This document shows positions 1-13,700 of a stretch of DNA of 64,000 nt, piece by piece. The notes under the pieces are model-generated. The model saw only the letters and a program-made list of their open reading frames with translations, searched no databases and was not told the origin of the DNA. This DNA is from Archivesica marissinica (taxonomy: Eukaryota; Mollusca; Bivalvia; Venerida; Vesicomyidae): contig CM026400.1 of NCBI GenBank assembly GCA_014843695.1, positions 43,602,122 through 43,666,121 of the forward strand, given 5' to 3'. The translations under genes were made by a program, and so were the position numbers. Numbering within the stretch: the stretch's first letter is position 1; each line of letters begins with the position of its first letter.

Positions 1-965
1 GAATGACATATATGGTGTAACTATAGGAGAATGACATATATGTTGTAACTATGAGAGAGTGGCATATATGTTGTAACCATAGGATAATGACGTATATGTT
101 GTAACTATAGGAGAATGACATATATGTTGTAACTATAAGAGACTGACGTATATGTTGTAACCATAGGATAATGACGTATATGTTGTAACTATAGAAGAAT
201 GACGTATATGTTGTAACTATAAGAGAATGACGTATATGTTGTAACTATAAGAGAATGACGTATATGTTGTAACGATAGGAGAATGACGTATATGTTGTAA
301 CCATAGGAGAATGACGTATATGTTGTAACTATAGGAGAATGACGTATATGTTATAACTATAGGAGAATGACATATATGTTGTAACCATAGGAGAATCACG
401 TACATTTTGTAACTATAGGAGAATGACGTATATGTTGTAACCATAGGATAATGACGTACATTTTGTAACTATAGGAGAATGACGTATATGTTGTAACTAT
501 AGGAGAATGCCGTACATTTTGTAACTATAGGAGAATGACGTATATGTTGTAACTATAGGAGAATGCCGTACATTTTGTAACTATAGGATAATGACGTACA
601 TTTTGTAACTATAGGAGAATGACGTATATGTTGTAACTATAGGAGAATGACGTATATGCTATAACTATAGGAGAATGACATATATGTTGTAACCATAGGA
701 GAATCACGTACATTTTGTAACTATAGGAGAATGACGTATATGTTGTAACTATAGGATAATGACGTACATTTTGTAACTATAGGAGAATGACGTATATGTT
801 GTAACTATAGGAGAATGACGTATATGTTATAACTATAGGAGAATGACATATATGTTGTAACCATAGGAGAATCACGTACATTTTGTAACTATAGGAGAAT
901 GACGTATATGTTGTAACTATAGGATAATGACGTATATGTTGTAACTATAGGAGAATGACGTACCT
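1..965. repeat. 28-bp minisatellite array
   Basis: Direct tandem repeat with a period of about 28 bp built around GACGTATATGTTGTAACTAT. It starts at or before the window edge and fades at about 965. Variants (GTACATTTTGTAAC, GATAATG, ATCACGTACA) recur in blocks, which points to higher-order duplication inside the array. The short minus-strand ORFs here are translated repeats. No gene is seen. Confidence 0.95.
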
Positions 966-1256
966 GTCGGAACTATGGAGTTATCACTCGACCAGTAACA
1001 ATATAGATTTTCCCCCACCTTGCCGCCAGATGGCAGGGTGCAGTTGCTGTGCTCCATAACGTCTCTTTTAGCAAGCTCGTCGGCATAAGTCTGCGAGTAT
1101 TGCACTAAATCCTGTGCCTCCCAAATGTCCTGTAAGAAAAAGTCATCGTTGTATTTTTATTTGGTTTGGAATATTATGCAATGACCCGTCGGTACCCACG
1201 TCAGTTATAATTAAGCCAGGGCAAGCGCTTGTGAATTGTCGAGCTCTTCTTAAATA
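966..1256. other. unique spacer, no gene seen
   Basis: Non-repetitive sequence between the first array and a small MITE. No exon, RNA gene or known repeat is recognised. Confidence 0.5.
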
Positions 1257-1258
1257 TA

Positions 1259-1436
1259 CAGTCTACAACCGTTATGTCAAAGTCGGTTATGTCGAATATC
1301 TCGAAGTCGGATCAAAGTCCCGTTTCAGACACTATCATTGTACACATAACTGGCTCCGTTTATATCGAAGTCAAACTTCGGTTATGTCGAAATATTTTGT
1401 TCAGTCTGTCGAAATTGGACATAACGGATGTAGATT
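1259..1436. mobile_element. pogo/Tc1-mariner-type MITE (degraded right end)
   Basis: The left end reads TA then CAGTCTACAACCGTTATGTC. The right end carries GACATAACGGATGTAGA, the inverted complement of the left, but its last bases are mutated. The interior alternates motifs such as GTCGAAGTCG. It is homologous along its length to the better-preserved copy at 53861-54057. The TA target and CAGT terminus fit Tc1/mariner/pogo non-autonomous elements; the superfamily is inferred from the ends only. Confidence 0.65.
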
Positions 1437-1532
1437 TCCTCCTATGCCAACCCTCTATATATCCAAGTTTCATCCAAATACATCCACAAGAGTTATCCTG
1501 TCCACGGTGAAGGTTGTTCAACAACAGGGAGA

Positions 1533-2535
1533 CACGGCTGATCTCACGACTTGCACGTCACGGTCGGGCATATTCGGCCTGGCTGACCTCCTGACGGCGT
1601 GCACGTCACGGTCTGGTCATGTTTGGTCTGGCTAACCTCACTGTGTGCACATCACGGTCGAGGTATAGCTAGCCTGGCTGACCTCCTCACGGCATGCACG
1701 TCACGGTCGGGGCATATCTAGCCTGGCTGACCTCCTCGCTGCGTGCACGTCACGGTCGTGTCATATCTAGCCTGGCTGACCTCCTCACGGCGTGCACGTC
1801 ACGGTCGTGTCATATCTAGCCTGACTGACCTCGCGGCGTGCACGTCACGGTCGTGTCATATCTAGTCTGGCTGACCTCCTCACGGCGTGCACGTCACGGT
1901 CGGGGCATATCTAGCCTGGATAACCTCACGGCGTGCACGTCACGGTCGAGGCATATCTAGCCTGACTGACCTCCTCGCTGCGTGCACGTCACGGTCGTGT
2001 CATATCTAGCCTGGCTGACCTCATCGCTGCGTGCACGTCACGGTCGTGTCATATCTAGCCAGGCTGACCTCCTCACGGCGTGCACGTCACGGTCGTGTCA
2101 TACCTAGCCTGACTGACCTCGCGGCGTGCACGTCACGGTCGTGTCATATCTAGTCTGGCTGACCTCCTCACGGCGTGCACGTCACGGTCGGGCATATCTA
2201 ACATGGCTGACCTCCTCGCGGCGTGCAAGTCACGGTCGGGGCACATCTAGCCTGGCTGACCTCCTCATGGCGTGCACGTCACGGTCGGGGCACATCTAGC
2301 CTGGCTGACCTCCTCGCGGCGTGCACGTCACGGTCGTGTCATATCTAGCCTGGCTGACCTCCTCGCGGCGTGCACGTCACGGTCGGGGCACATCTAGCCT
2401 GGCTGACCTCCTCGCAGCGTGCACGTCACGGTCGGGCACATCTAGCCTGGCTGACCTCCTCGCGGCGTGCACGTCACGGTCGGGCACATCTAGCCTGGCT
2501 GACCTCCTCGCGGCGTGCACGTCACGGTCGTATCA
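1533..2535. repeat. 49-bp GC-rich minisatellite array
   Basis: Tandem repeat with a typical period of 49 bp, with shortened copies. Core motifs are TAGCCTGGCTGACCTCCTC and GCGTGCACGTCACGGTCG. It is clearly richer in GC and CpG than the rest of the window. Plus-strand ORFs such as 2321-2542 are repeat translations. Array edges are approximate. Confidence 0.93.
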
Positions 2536-2735
2536 TATCTAACAGCATGGTAGGGTACTGGGATCTTCTGGTTGTCTTCTGGTTGTCTAACTTGCGACAT
2601 ATGACACACGCCTCATTCAACAAAGGTATGGACGGACCCTGGAGCGACATAGACGACCACATTATGTCAACTGTCATATCTGTGTTTATGCTTCTGTGGG
2701 ATGACCAACGTTGAGGATGGTTCACGGTGTAACGT

Positions 2736-5700
2736 CGTCATATTCGCTGTGACAGTAAGTCGTCATATCCACTGTGACTAAGTTGTCATAACCACGGTGA
2801 CGGTAAGTCGTCATATACACGGTGACGGTAAGTCGTCATATCCACGGTGACGGTAAGTCGTCATATCCACGGTGACGGTAAGTCGTCATATCCACGGTGA
2901 CGGTAAGTCGTCATATCCACGGTGACGGTAAGTCGTCATACCCACGGTGACGGTAAGTCATCATATCTACGGTGACAGTAAGTCGTCATATCCACGGTGA
3001 AGGTAAGTCATCATATCCACGGTGACGGTAAGTCGTCATATCCACGGTGAAGGTAAGTCGTCATATCCACGGTAACGGTAAGTCATCATATCCACGGTGA
3101 CGGTAAGTCATCATATCTACGGTGACAGTAAGTCGTCATATCCACGGTGACGGTATGTCGTCATATCCACGGTAACGGTAAGTCATCATATCCACGGTGA
3201 CGGTAAGTCGTCATATCCACGGTGACGGTAAGTCGTCATATCCACGGTGAAAGTAAGTCGTCATATCCACGGTGACGGTAAGTCGTCATATCCACGGTGA
3301 CAGTAAGTCGTCATATCCACGGTGACGGTAAGTCGTCATATCCACGGTGACAGTAAGTCGTCATATCCACGGTGACAGTAAGTCGTCATATCCACGGTGA
3401 CAGTAAGTCGTCATATCCACGGTGACAGTAAGTCGTCATATCCACGGTGACAGTAAGTCGTCATATACACGGTGACGGTAAGTCGTCATATCCACGGTAA
3501 CGGTAAGTCGTCATATCCACGGTGACGGTAAGTTATCATATCCACGGAGACAGTAGGTCGTCATATCAACGGTGACGGTAAGTCGTCATATCCACGGTGA
3601 CGGTAAGTCGTCATATCCACGGTGACGGTAAGTCATCATATCCACGGAGACAGTAGGTCGTCATATCCACGGTGACAGTAAGTCGTCATATCCACGGTGA
3701 CGGTAAGTCGTCATATCCACGGTGAGAGTAAGTCGTCATATCCACGGTGACAGTAAGTCGTCATATCCACGGTGACAGTAAGTCGTCATATCCACGGAGA
3801 CAGTAGGTCGTCATATCCACGGTGACAGTAAGTCGTCATATCCACGGTGACGGTAAGTCGTCACATCCACGGTGACAGTAAGTCGTCATATCCATGGTGA
3901 CGGTAAGTCGTCATATCCACGGTGACGGTAAGTCGTCATATTCGATGTGACAGTAAGTCGTCATATCCACTGTGACTAAGTTGTCATATCGAGGGGGGCG
4001 GTAAGTCGTCATACATACGGTAGCGGTAAGTCGTCATATTCACGGTGTAAAGTCGTCATATTCACGGTATAAAGTAGTCATATCCATGGTGACAGTAAGT
4101 CATCATACCCACGGTGACAGTAAGTCGTCATATCCACTGTGACTAAGTTGTCATAACCACGGTGACGGTAAGTCGTCATATCCACGGTGACGGTAAGTCA
4201 TCATATCCACGGTGACGGTATGTCGTCATATCCACGGTGACGGTAAGTCGTCATACCCACGGTGACGGTAAGTCATCATATCCAAGGTGACAGTAAGTCG
4301 TCATATCCACGGTGAAGGTAAGTCGTCATATCCACGGTAACGGTAAGTCATCATATCCACGGTGACGGTAAGTCATCATATCTACGGTGACAGTAAGTCG
4401 TCATATCCACGGTGAAGGTAAGTCGTCATATCCACGGTAACGGTAAGTCATCATATTCACGGTGACGGTAAGTCATCATATCCACGGTGACGGTAAGTCA
4501 TCATATCTACGGTGACAGTAAGTCGTCATATCCACGGTGAAGGTAAGTCGTCATATCCACGGTAACGGTAAGTCATCATATCCACGGTGACGGTAAGTCA
4601 TCATATCTACGGTGACAGTAAGTCGTCATATCCACGGTGACGGTATGTCGTCATATCCACGGTAACGGTAAGTCATCATATCCACGGTGACGGTAAGTCG
4701 TCATATCCACGGTGACGGTCAGTCGTCATATCCACGGTGACGGTAAGTCGTCATATCCACGGTGACGGTAAGTCGTCATATCCACGGTGACGGTAAGTCG
4801 TCATATCCACGGTGACGGTAAGTCATCATATCCACGGAGACGGTAGGTCGTCATATCAACGGTGACGGTAAGTCGTCATATCCACGGTGACGGTAAGTCG
4901 TCATATCCACGGTGACGGTAAGTCGTCATATCCACGGAGACAGTAAGTCGTCATATCCACGGTGACAGTAAGTCGTCATATCCACGGTGACAGTAAGTCG
5001 TCATATCCACGGAGACAGTAGGTCGTCATACAAACGGTAGCGGTAAGTCGTCATATTCACGGTGTAAAGTCGTCATATTCACGGTATAAAGTCGTCATAT
5101 CCACGGTGACAGTAAGTCATCATACCCACGGTGACAGTAAGTCATCATATCCACGGTGACAGTAAGTCATCATATCCACGGTGACAGTAAGTCATCATAT
5201 CCACGGTGACAGTAAGTTGTCATATACACGGTGACGGTAAGTCGTCATATCCACGGAGACAGTAAGTCATCATATCCACGGTGACAGTAAGTCGTCATAT
5301 ACACGGTGACGGTAAGTCGTCATATCCACGGTGACAGTAAATCGTCATATCCACGGTGACAGTAAGTCGTCATATCCACGGTGACAGTAAGTCGTCATAT
5401 CCACGGTGACAGTAAGTCGTCATATCCACGGAGACAGTAAGTCGTCATATCCACGGTAACGGTAAGTCGTCATATCCACGGTAACGGTAAGTCGTCATAT
5501 CCACGGAGACAGTAAGTCGTCATATCCACGGTGACAGTAAGTCGTCATATCCACGGAGACGGTAGGTCGTCATATCAACGGTGACAGTAAGTCGTCATAT
5601 ACACGGTGACGGTAAGTCGTCATATCCACGGTGACAGTAAGTCGTCATATCCACGGAGACAGTAAGTCGTCATATCCACGGTGACGGTAAGTCGTCATAT

Positions 5701-6645
5701 CCACGGAGACAGTAAGTCGTCATATCCACGGTGACGGTAGGTCGTCATATCCACGGAGACAGTAAGTCGCCATATCCACGGAGACAGTAAGTCGTCATAT
5801 CCACGGAGACAGTAAGTCGTCATATCCACGGTGACGGTAAGTCGTCATATCCACGGAGACAGTAAGTCGTCATATCCACGGTGACGGTAAGTCGTCATAT
5901 CCACGGAGACAGTAAATCGCCATATCCACGGTGACAGTAAGTCGTCATACCCACGGTGACAGTAAGTCGTCATATCCACGGTGACAGTAAGTCGTCATAT
6001 CCACGGTGACAGTAAGTCGTCATATCCACGGAGACAATAAGTCGTCATATCCACGGTAACGGTAAGTCGTCATATCCACGGTAACGGTAAGTCGTCATAT
6101 CCACGGAGACAGTAAGTCGTCATATCCACGGTGACAGTAAGTCGTCATATCCACGGAGACGGTAGGTCGTCATATCAACGGTGACAGTAAGTCGTCATAT
6201 ACACGGTGACGGTAAGTCGTCATATCCACGGTGACAGTAAGTCGTCATATCCACGGAGACAGTAAGTCGTCATATCCACGGTGACGGTAAGTCGTCATAT
6301 CCACGGAGACAGTAAGTCGTCATATCCACGGTGACGGTAAGTCGTCATATCCACGGAGACAGTAAGTCGCCATATCCACGGAGACAGTAAGTCGTCATAT
6401 CCACGGAGACAGTAAGTCGTCATATCCACGGTGACGGTAAGTCGTCATATCCACGGAGACAGTAAGTCGTCATATCCACGGTGACGGTAAGTCGTCATAC
6501 CCACGGAGACAGTAAGTCGCCATATCCACGGTGACAGTAAGTCGTCATACCCACGGTGACAGTAAGTCGTCATACCCACGGTGACAGTAAGTCGTCATAT
6601 CCACGGTAACGGTAAGTCGCCATATCCACGGTGACTGTAAGTCGT
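2736..6645. repeat. 25-bp minisatellite array (about 3.9 kb)
   Basis: About 155 tandem copies of a 25-bp unit built on AGTCGTCATATCCACGGTGA plus CGGTA. Variants (GGAGACAGTA, GGTAACGGTA, TCATCATATC) are ordered into higher-order blocks. A minor irregular segment (GGTAGCGG, then TTCACGGTGTAAAG) appears twice, near 4010-4080 and 5030-5100. The array ends at unique sequence near 6645. Confidence 0.96.
5341..6540. repeat. 600-bp higher-order tandem duplication in the 25-bp array
   Basis: Segment 5341-5940 is repeated at 5941-6540. Compared line by line, the two 600-bp blocks (24 units each) differ at only a few positions while neighbouring 25-bp units differ much more. This shows a recent block duplication. 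Confidence 0.88.
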
Positions 6646-7337
6646 TATAATTATTTCCTTCCATGTTTAGCAGTATATGCCTACCTGTATTTATTATGCG
6701 AGTGTACAGCATCCTTCATAAACTGATTCGGAGTTGTGTTCGGGTTTGTTTCCGGTTGATTCTGAGTAATTGAGTTTTCTACCTTCGTGGAAGAGCCGCA
6801 CCCCATATTTCTTCGTTAATTTTGTTCAGTTATATTTAATTAAAATTCAGCGCGAACATTAAATATACTTCCTGTACAGTACAGTGTTATGCTATACAAC
6901 ATAAAGTCCAAAATCACTGATTATAAAATATTATCAATGTCTTCTCTTCTGATTTGCGGAATATGCACTCGGGTTATAAACATATAACAATTAATAATAA
7001 TTTAATAACACGCATATTTGACAAAATACCATGAAATAATATACGAGTTAATAGCAGAAATTATATATACTCTTGTCAAATACTTTATTTACGTATGTTT
7101 AAACTTATACAGTGGTTGCTCTCATTGCGGTACATGTATATTGCAAATATTGGTACTAAATCTTAAATATATTAAAACCGATTTTAATCTGGCAATTGAT
7201 ATTGGCGTGTGCAGTTGAACGACTTATGAATACGAGTGCTATTTAAAGTCAATTCGCAATGACCTGTGTCGCTTCATGTGGCTATATAGAAATGGTAAAT
7301 GTGCTACATTGTATAATTCTATAACTCAATCGACTTC
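6646..7337. other. AT-rich unique spacer, no gene seen
   Basis: Ordinary AT-rich sequence between two arrays. A 66-codon plus-strand ORF at 7018-7218 has no recognisable domain or coding bias and I do not call it. Confidence 0.5.
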
Positions 7338-7750
7338 AATCACCACACTGCAATCAACTCTACTAGCATACTCACACTTCAACCAAATACACTAGACATC
7401 ACCACACATCAATCAAATACACTAGACATCACCATACTTCAATCAACTCTACTAGCATACTCACACTTCAATCAAATACACTAGACATCACCACACATCA
7501 ATCAAATACACTAGACATCACCACAAATCAATCAAATACACTAGACATCACCACACATCAATCAAATACACTAGACATCACCACACATCAATCAAATACA
7601 CTAGACATCACCACACATCAATCAAATACACTAGACATCACCATACTTCAATCAACTCTACTAGCATACTTACACTTCAACAAAATACACTAGACATCAC
7701 CATACTTCAATCAACACTACTAGCATACTCACACTTCAACCAAATACACA
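7338..7750. repeat. 30-bp minisatellite array
   Basis: About 13 tandem copies of a 30-bp unit containing AATCAAATACACTAGACATC followed by ACCACACATC. Variant copies carry CAACTCTACTAGCATACTC. It abuts the large 32-bp array directly. Confidence 0.93.
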
Positions 7751-10700
7751 GTGCAGTAGGTGTGCTCTATGGTATCTCCGACAGTGTAGTAGATAGTGAT
7801 ATGGTATCTCAGACAGTGTAGTAGATAGTGATATGGTGTCTCCGACAGTGTAGTAGATAGTGATATGGTATCTCCGACAGTGTAGTAGGTGTGCTCTATG
7901 GTATCTCCGACAGTGTAGTAGACAGTGATATGGTGTCTCCGACAGTGTAGTAGACAGTGATATGGTATCTCCGACAGTGTAGTAGATAGTGATATCGTAT
8001 CTCCGACAGTGTAGTAGACAGTGATATGGTATCTCCGATAGTGTAGTAGATAGTGATATGGTGTCTCCGACAGTGTAGTAGATAGTGATATGGTGTCTCC
8101 GACAGTGTAGTAGATAGTATTATGGTATCTCAGACAGTGTAGTAGGTAGTGATATGGTATCTCCGACAGTGTAGTAGATAGTGATATGGTATCTCCGACA
8201 GTGGAGTAGACAGTGATATGGTGTCTCCGACAGTGTAGTAGATAGTGATATGGTGTCTCCGACAGTGTAGAAGATAGTGATATGGTGTCTCCGACAGTGT
8301 AGTAGACAGTGATATGGTGTCTCCGACAGTGTAGTAGATAGTGATATGGTGTCTCCGACAGTGTAGTAGATAGTGATATGGTGTCTCCGACAGTGTAGTA
8401 GATAGTATTATGGTATCTCAGACAGTGTAGTAGGTAGTGATATGGTATCTCCGACAGTGTAGTAGATAGTGATATGGTGTCTCCGACAGTGTAGTATATA
8501 GTGATATGGTATCTCCGACAGTGTAGTAGACAGTGATATGGTGTCTCCGACAGTGTAGTAGATAGTGATATGGTGTCTCCGACAGTGTAGAAGATAGTGA
8601 TATGGTGTCTCCGACAGTGTAGTAGGTGTGCTCTTTGGTATCTCCGACAGTGTAGTAGACAGTGATATGGTGTCTCCGACAGTGTAGTAGATAGTGCTAT
8701 GGTATCTCCGACAGTGTAGTAGACAGTGATATGGTTTCTCTGACAGTGTAGTAGGTGTGGTCTATGGTATCTCCGACAGTGTAGTAGATGTGCTCTATGG
8801 TATCTCCGACAGTGTAGTAGATAGTGATATGGTATCTCAGACAGTGTAGTAGGTGTGCTCTATGGTATCTCCGACAGTGTAGTAGATAGTGCTATGGTGT
8901 CTCCGACAGTATAGTAGATAGTGATATGGTATCTCCGACAGTGTAGTAGGTGTGCTCTATGGTATCTCCGACAGTGTAGTAGATGTGCTCTATGGTATCT
9001 CCGACAGTGCAGTAGACAGTGATATGGTGTCTCCGACAGTGTAGTAGGTGTGCTCTATGGTATCTCCGACAGTGTAGTAGATAGTGATATGGTATCTCCG
9101 ACAGTGTAGTAGATAGTGATATGGTATCTACGACAGTGTAGTAGGTGTGCTCTATGGTATCTCCGACAGTGTAGTAGACAGTGATATGGTGTCTCCGACA
9201 GTGTAGTAGATGTGCTCTATGGTATCTCCGACAGTGTAGTAGATGTGCTCTTTGGTATCTCCGACAGTGTAGTAGACAGTGATATGGTGTCTCCGACAGT
9301 GTAGTAGATAGTGATATAGTATCTCCGACAGTGTAGTAGATAGTGATATGGTGTCTCCGACAGTGTAGTAGTCAGTGATATGGTGTCTCCGATAGTGTAG
9401 TAGGTGTGCTCTATGGTATCTCCGACAGTGTAGTAGGTGTGCTCTATCGTATCTCCGACAGTGTAGTAGACAGTGATATGGTGTCTCCAACAGTGTAGTA
9501 GGTGTGCTCTATGGTATCTCCGACAGTGTAGTAGATAGTGATATGGTGTCTCCGACAGTGTAGTAGGTGTGCTCTATGGTATCTCCGACAGTGTAGTAGA
9601 CAGTGATATGGTGTCTCCGATAGTGTAGTAGATGTGCTCTATGGTATCTCCGACAGTGTAGTAGATAGTGATATGGTATCTCCGACAGTGTAGTAGATAG
9701 TGATATGGTATCTACGACAGTGTAGTAGGTGTGCTCTATGGTATCTCCGACAGTGTAGTAGACAGTGATATGGTGTCTCCGACAGTGTAGTAGATGTGCT
9801 CTATGGTATCTCCGACAGTGTAGTAGATGTGCTTTATGGTATCTCCGACAGTGTAGTAGACAGTGATATGGTGTCTCCGACAGTGTAGTAGATAGTGATA
9901 TAGTATCTCCGACAGTGTAGTAGATAGTGATATGGTGTCTCCGACAGTGTAGTAGACAGTGATATGGTGTCTCCGACAGTGTAGTAGGTGTGCTCTATGG
10001 TATCTCCGACAGTGTAGTAGACAGTGATATGGTGTCTCCAACAGTGTAGTAGGTGTGCTCTATGGTATCTCTGACAGTGTAGTAGATAGTGATATGGTGT
10101 CTCCGACAGTGTAGTAGACAGTGATATGGTGTCTCCGACAGTGTAGTAGGTGTGCTCTATGGTATCTCCGACAGTGTAGTAGATAGTGATATGGTGTCTC
10201 CGACAGTGTAGTAGATAGTGATATGGTATCTCCGACAGTGTAGTAGGTGTGCTCTATGGTATCTCCGACAGTGTAGTAGACAGTGATATGGTGTCTCCGA
10301 CAGTGTAGTAGACAGTGATATGGTATCTCCGACAGTGTAGTAGATAGTGGTATGGTATCTCCGACAGTGTAGTAGACAGTGATATGGTATCTCCGACAGT
10401 GTAGTAGGTAGTGATATGGTATCTCCGACAGTGTAGTAGATAGTGATATGGTATCTCCGACAGTGTAGTAGACAGTGATATGGTGTCTCCGACAGTGTAG
10501 TAGATAGTGATGTGGTGTCTCCGACAGTGTAGAAGATAGTGATATGGTGTCTCCGACAGTGTAGTAGGTGTGCTCTATGGTATCTCCGACAGTGTAGTAG
10601 ATAGTGCTATGGTATCACCGACAGTGTAGTAGACAGTGATATGGTATCTCCGACAGTGTAGTAGGTGTGCTCTATGGTATCTCCGACAGTGTAGTAGATA

Positions 10701-13700
10701 GTGATATGGTATCTCCGACAGTGTAGTAGACAGTGATATGGTATCTCCGACAGTGTAGTAGATAGTGATATGGTATCTCCGACAGTGTAGTAGACAGTGA
10801 TATGGTGTCTCCGACAGTGTAGTAGATAGTGATGTGGTGTCTCCGACAGTGTAGAAGATAGTGATATGGTGTCTCCGACAGTGTAGTAGGTGTGCTCTAT
10901 GGTATCTCCGACAGTGTAGTAGATAGTGCTATGGTATCACCGACAGTGTAGTAGACAGTGATATGGTATCTCCGACAGTGTAGTAGGTGTGCTCTATGGT
11001 ATCTCCGACAGTGTAGTAGACAGTGATATGGTGTCTCCGACAGTGTAGTAGATGTGCTCTATGGTATCTCCGACAGTGTAGTAGATAGTGCTATGGTATC
11101 TCAGACAGTGTAGTAGGTGTGCTCTATGGTATCTCCGACAGTGTAGTAGATAGTGCCATGGTGTCTCCGACAGTATAGTAGATAGTGATATGGTATCTCC
11201 GACAGTGTAGTAGGTGTGCTCTATGGTATCTCCGACAGTGTAGTAGATGTGCTCTATGGTATCTCCGACAGTGTAGTAGACAGTGATATGGTGTCTCCGA
11301 AAGTGTAGTAGATGTGCTCTATGGTATCTCCGACAGTGTAGTAGATAGTGATATGGTATCTCCGACAGTGTAGTAGATAGTGATATGGTATCTCCGACAG
11401 TGTAGTAGACAGTGATATGGTGTCTCCGACAGTGTAGTAGATAGTGATATGGTATCTCCGACAGTGTAGTAGATAGTGATATGGTGTCTCCGACAGTGTA
11501 GTAGACAGTGATACGGTGTCTCCGACAGTGTAGTAGGTGTGCTATATGGTATCTCCGACAGTGTAGTAGATAGTGATATGGTGTCTCCGACAGTGTAGTA
11601 GACAGTGATATGGTGTCTCCGACAGTGTAGTAGGTGTGCTCTATGGTATCTCCGACAGTGTAGTAGATAGTGATATGGTGTCTCCGACAGTGTAGTAGAT
11701 AGTGATATGGTGTCTCCGACAGTGTAGTAGATAGTGATATGGTGTCTCCAACAGTGTAGAAGATAGTGATTGGTGTCTCCGACAGTGTAGTAGGTAGTGA
11801 TATGGTGTCTCCGACAGTGTAGTAGACAGCGATATGGTGTCTCCGACAGTGTAGTAGGTAGTGATATGGTGTCTCCGACAGTGTAGTAGACAGCGATATG
11901 GTGTCTCCGACAGTGTAGTAGGTAGTGATATGGTGTCTCCGACGGTGTAGTAGGTATTGCTATGGTGTATCCGACAGTGTAGTAGATGTGCTCTATGGTA
12001 TCTCCGACAGTGTAGTAGATAGTGCTATGGTGTCTCCGACAGTGTAGTAGACAGTGATATGGTGTCTCCGACAGTGTAGTAGGTAGTGATATGGTGTCTC
12101 CGACAGTGTAGTAGACAGTGATATGGTGTCTCCGACAGTGTAGTAGATGTGCTCTATGGTATCTCCGACAGTGTAGTAGATAGTTCTATGGTGTCTCCGA
12201 CAGTATAGTAGATAGTGATATGGTATCTCCGACAGTGTAGTAGGTGTGCTCTATGGTGTCTCCGACAGTGTAGTAGACGTGCTCTATGGTATCTCCGACA
12301 GTGTAGTAGACAGTGATATGGTGTCTCCGACAGTGTAGTAGATAGTGATATGGTATCTCCGACAGTGTAGTAGACAGTGATATGGTATCTCCGATAGTGT
12401 AGTAGATAGTGATATGGTGTCTCCGACAGTGTAGTAGATAGTGATATGGTGTCTCCGACAGTGTAGTAGATAGTGATATGGTATCTCAGACAGTGTAGTA
12501 GGTAGTGATATGGTATCTCCGACAGTGTAGTAGATAGTGATATGGTGTCTCCGACAGTGTAGTAGATAGTGATATGGTATCTCCGACAGTGTAGTAGACA
12601 GTGATATGGTGTCTCCGACAGTGTAGTAGATAGTGATATGGTGTCTCCGACAGTGTATAAGATAGTGATATGGTGTCTCCGACAGTGTAGTAGGTGTGCT
12701 CTATTGTATCTCCGACAGTGTAGTAGATAGTGCTATGGTATCTCCGACAGTGTAGTAGACAGTGATATGGTTTCTCTGACAGTGTAGTAGGTGTGCTCTA
12801 TGGTATATCCGAGAGTGTAGTAGACGTGCTCTATGGTATCTCCGACAGTGTAGTAGACAGTGATATGGTGTCTCCGACAGTGTAGTAGATGTGCTCTATG
12901 GTATCTCCGACAGTGTAGTAGATAGTTATATGGTATCTCAGACAGTGTAGTAGGTGTGCTCTATGGTATCTCCGACAGTGTAGTAGATAGTGCTATGGTG
13001 TCTCCGACAGTATAGTAGATAGTGATATGGTATCTCCGACAGTGTAGTAGGTGTGCTCTATGGTATCTCCGACAGTGTAGTAGATGTGCTCTATGGTATC
13101 TCCGACAGTGTAGTAGACAGTGATATGGTGTCTCCGACAGTGTAGTAGATGTGCTCTATGGTATCTCCGACAGTGTAGTAGATAGTGATATGGTATCTCC
13201 GACAGTGTAGTAGATAGTGATATGGTATCTACGACAGTGTAGTAGGTGTGCTCTATGGTATCTCCGACAGTGTAGTAGATAGTGATATGGTGTCTCCGAC
13301 AGTGTAGTAGGTGTGCTCTATGGTATCTCCGACAGTGTAGTAGACAGTGATATGGTGTCTCCGACAGTGTAGTAGACAGTGATATGGTATCTCCGACAGT
13401 GTAGTAGATAGTGATATGGTATCTCCGACAGTGTAGTAGACAGTGATATGGTATCTCCGACAGTGTAGTAGATAGTGATATGGTATCTCCGACAGTGTAG
13501 TAGATAGTGATATGGTATCTCCGACAGTGTAGTAGACAGTGATATGGTGTCTCCGACAGTGTAGTAGATAGTGATATGGTGTCTCCGACAGTGTAGTAGA
13601 TAGTGATATGGTGTCTCCGACAGTGTAGTAGGTGTGCTCTATGGTATCTCCGACAGTGTAGTAGATAGTGCTATGGTATCTCCGACAGTGTAGTAGACAG

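Noticed and set aside
2736..6645. Possible CRISPR array
   Set aside because: Repeats are contiguous with no unique spacers, lie in eukaryotic DNA and have no cas genes nearby. It is a minisatellite.
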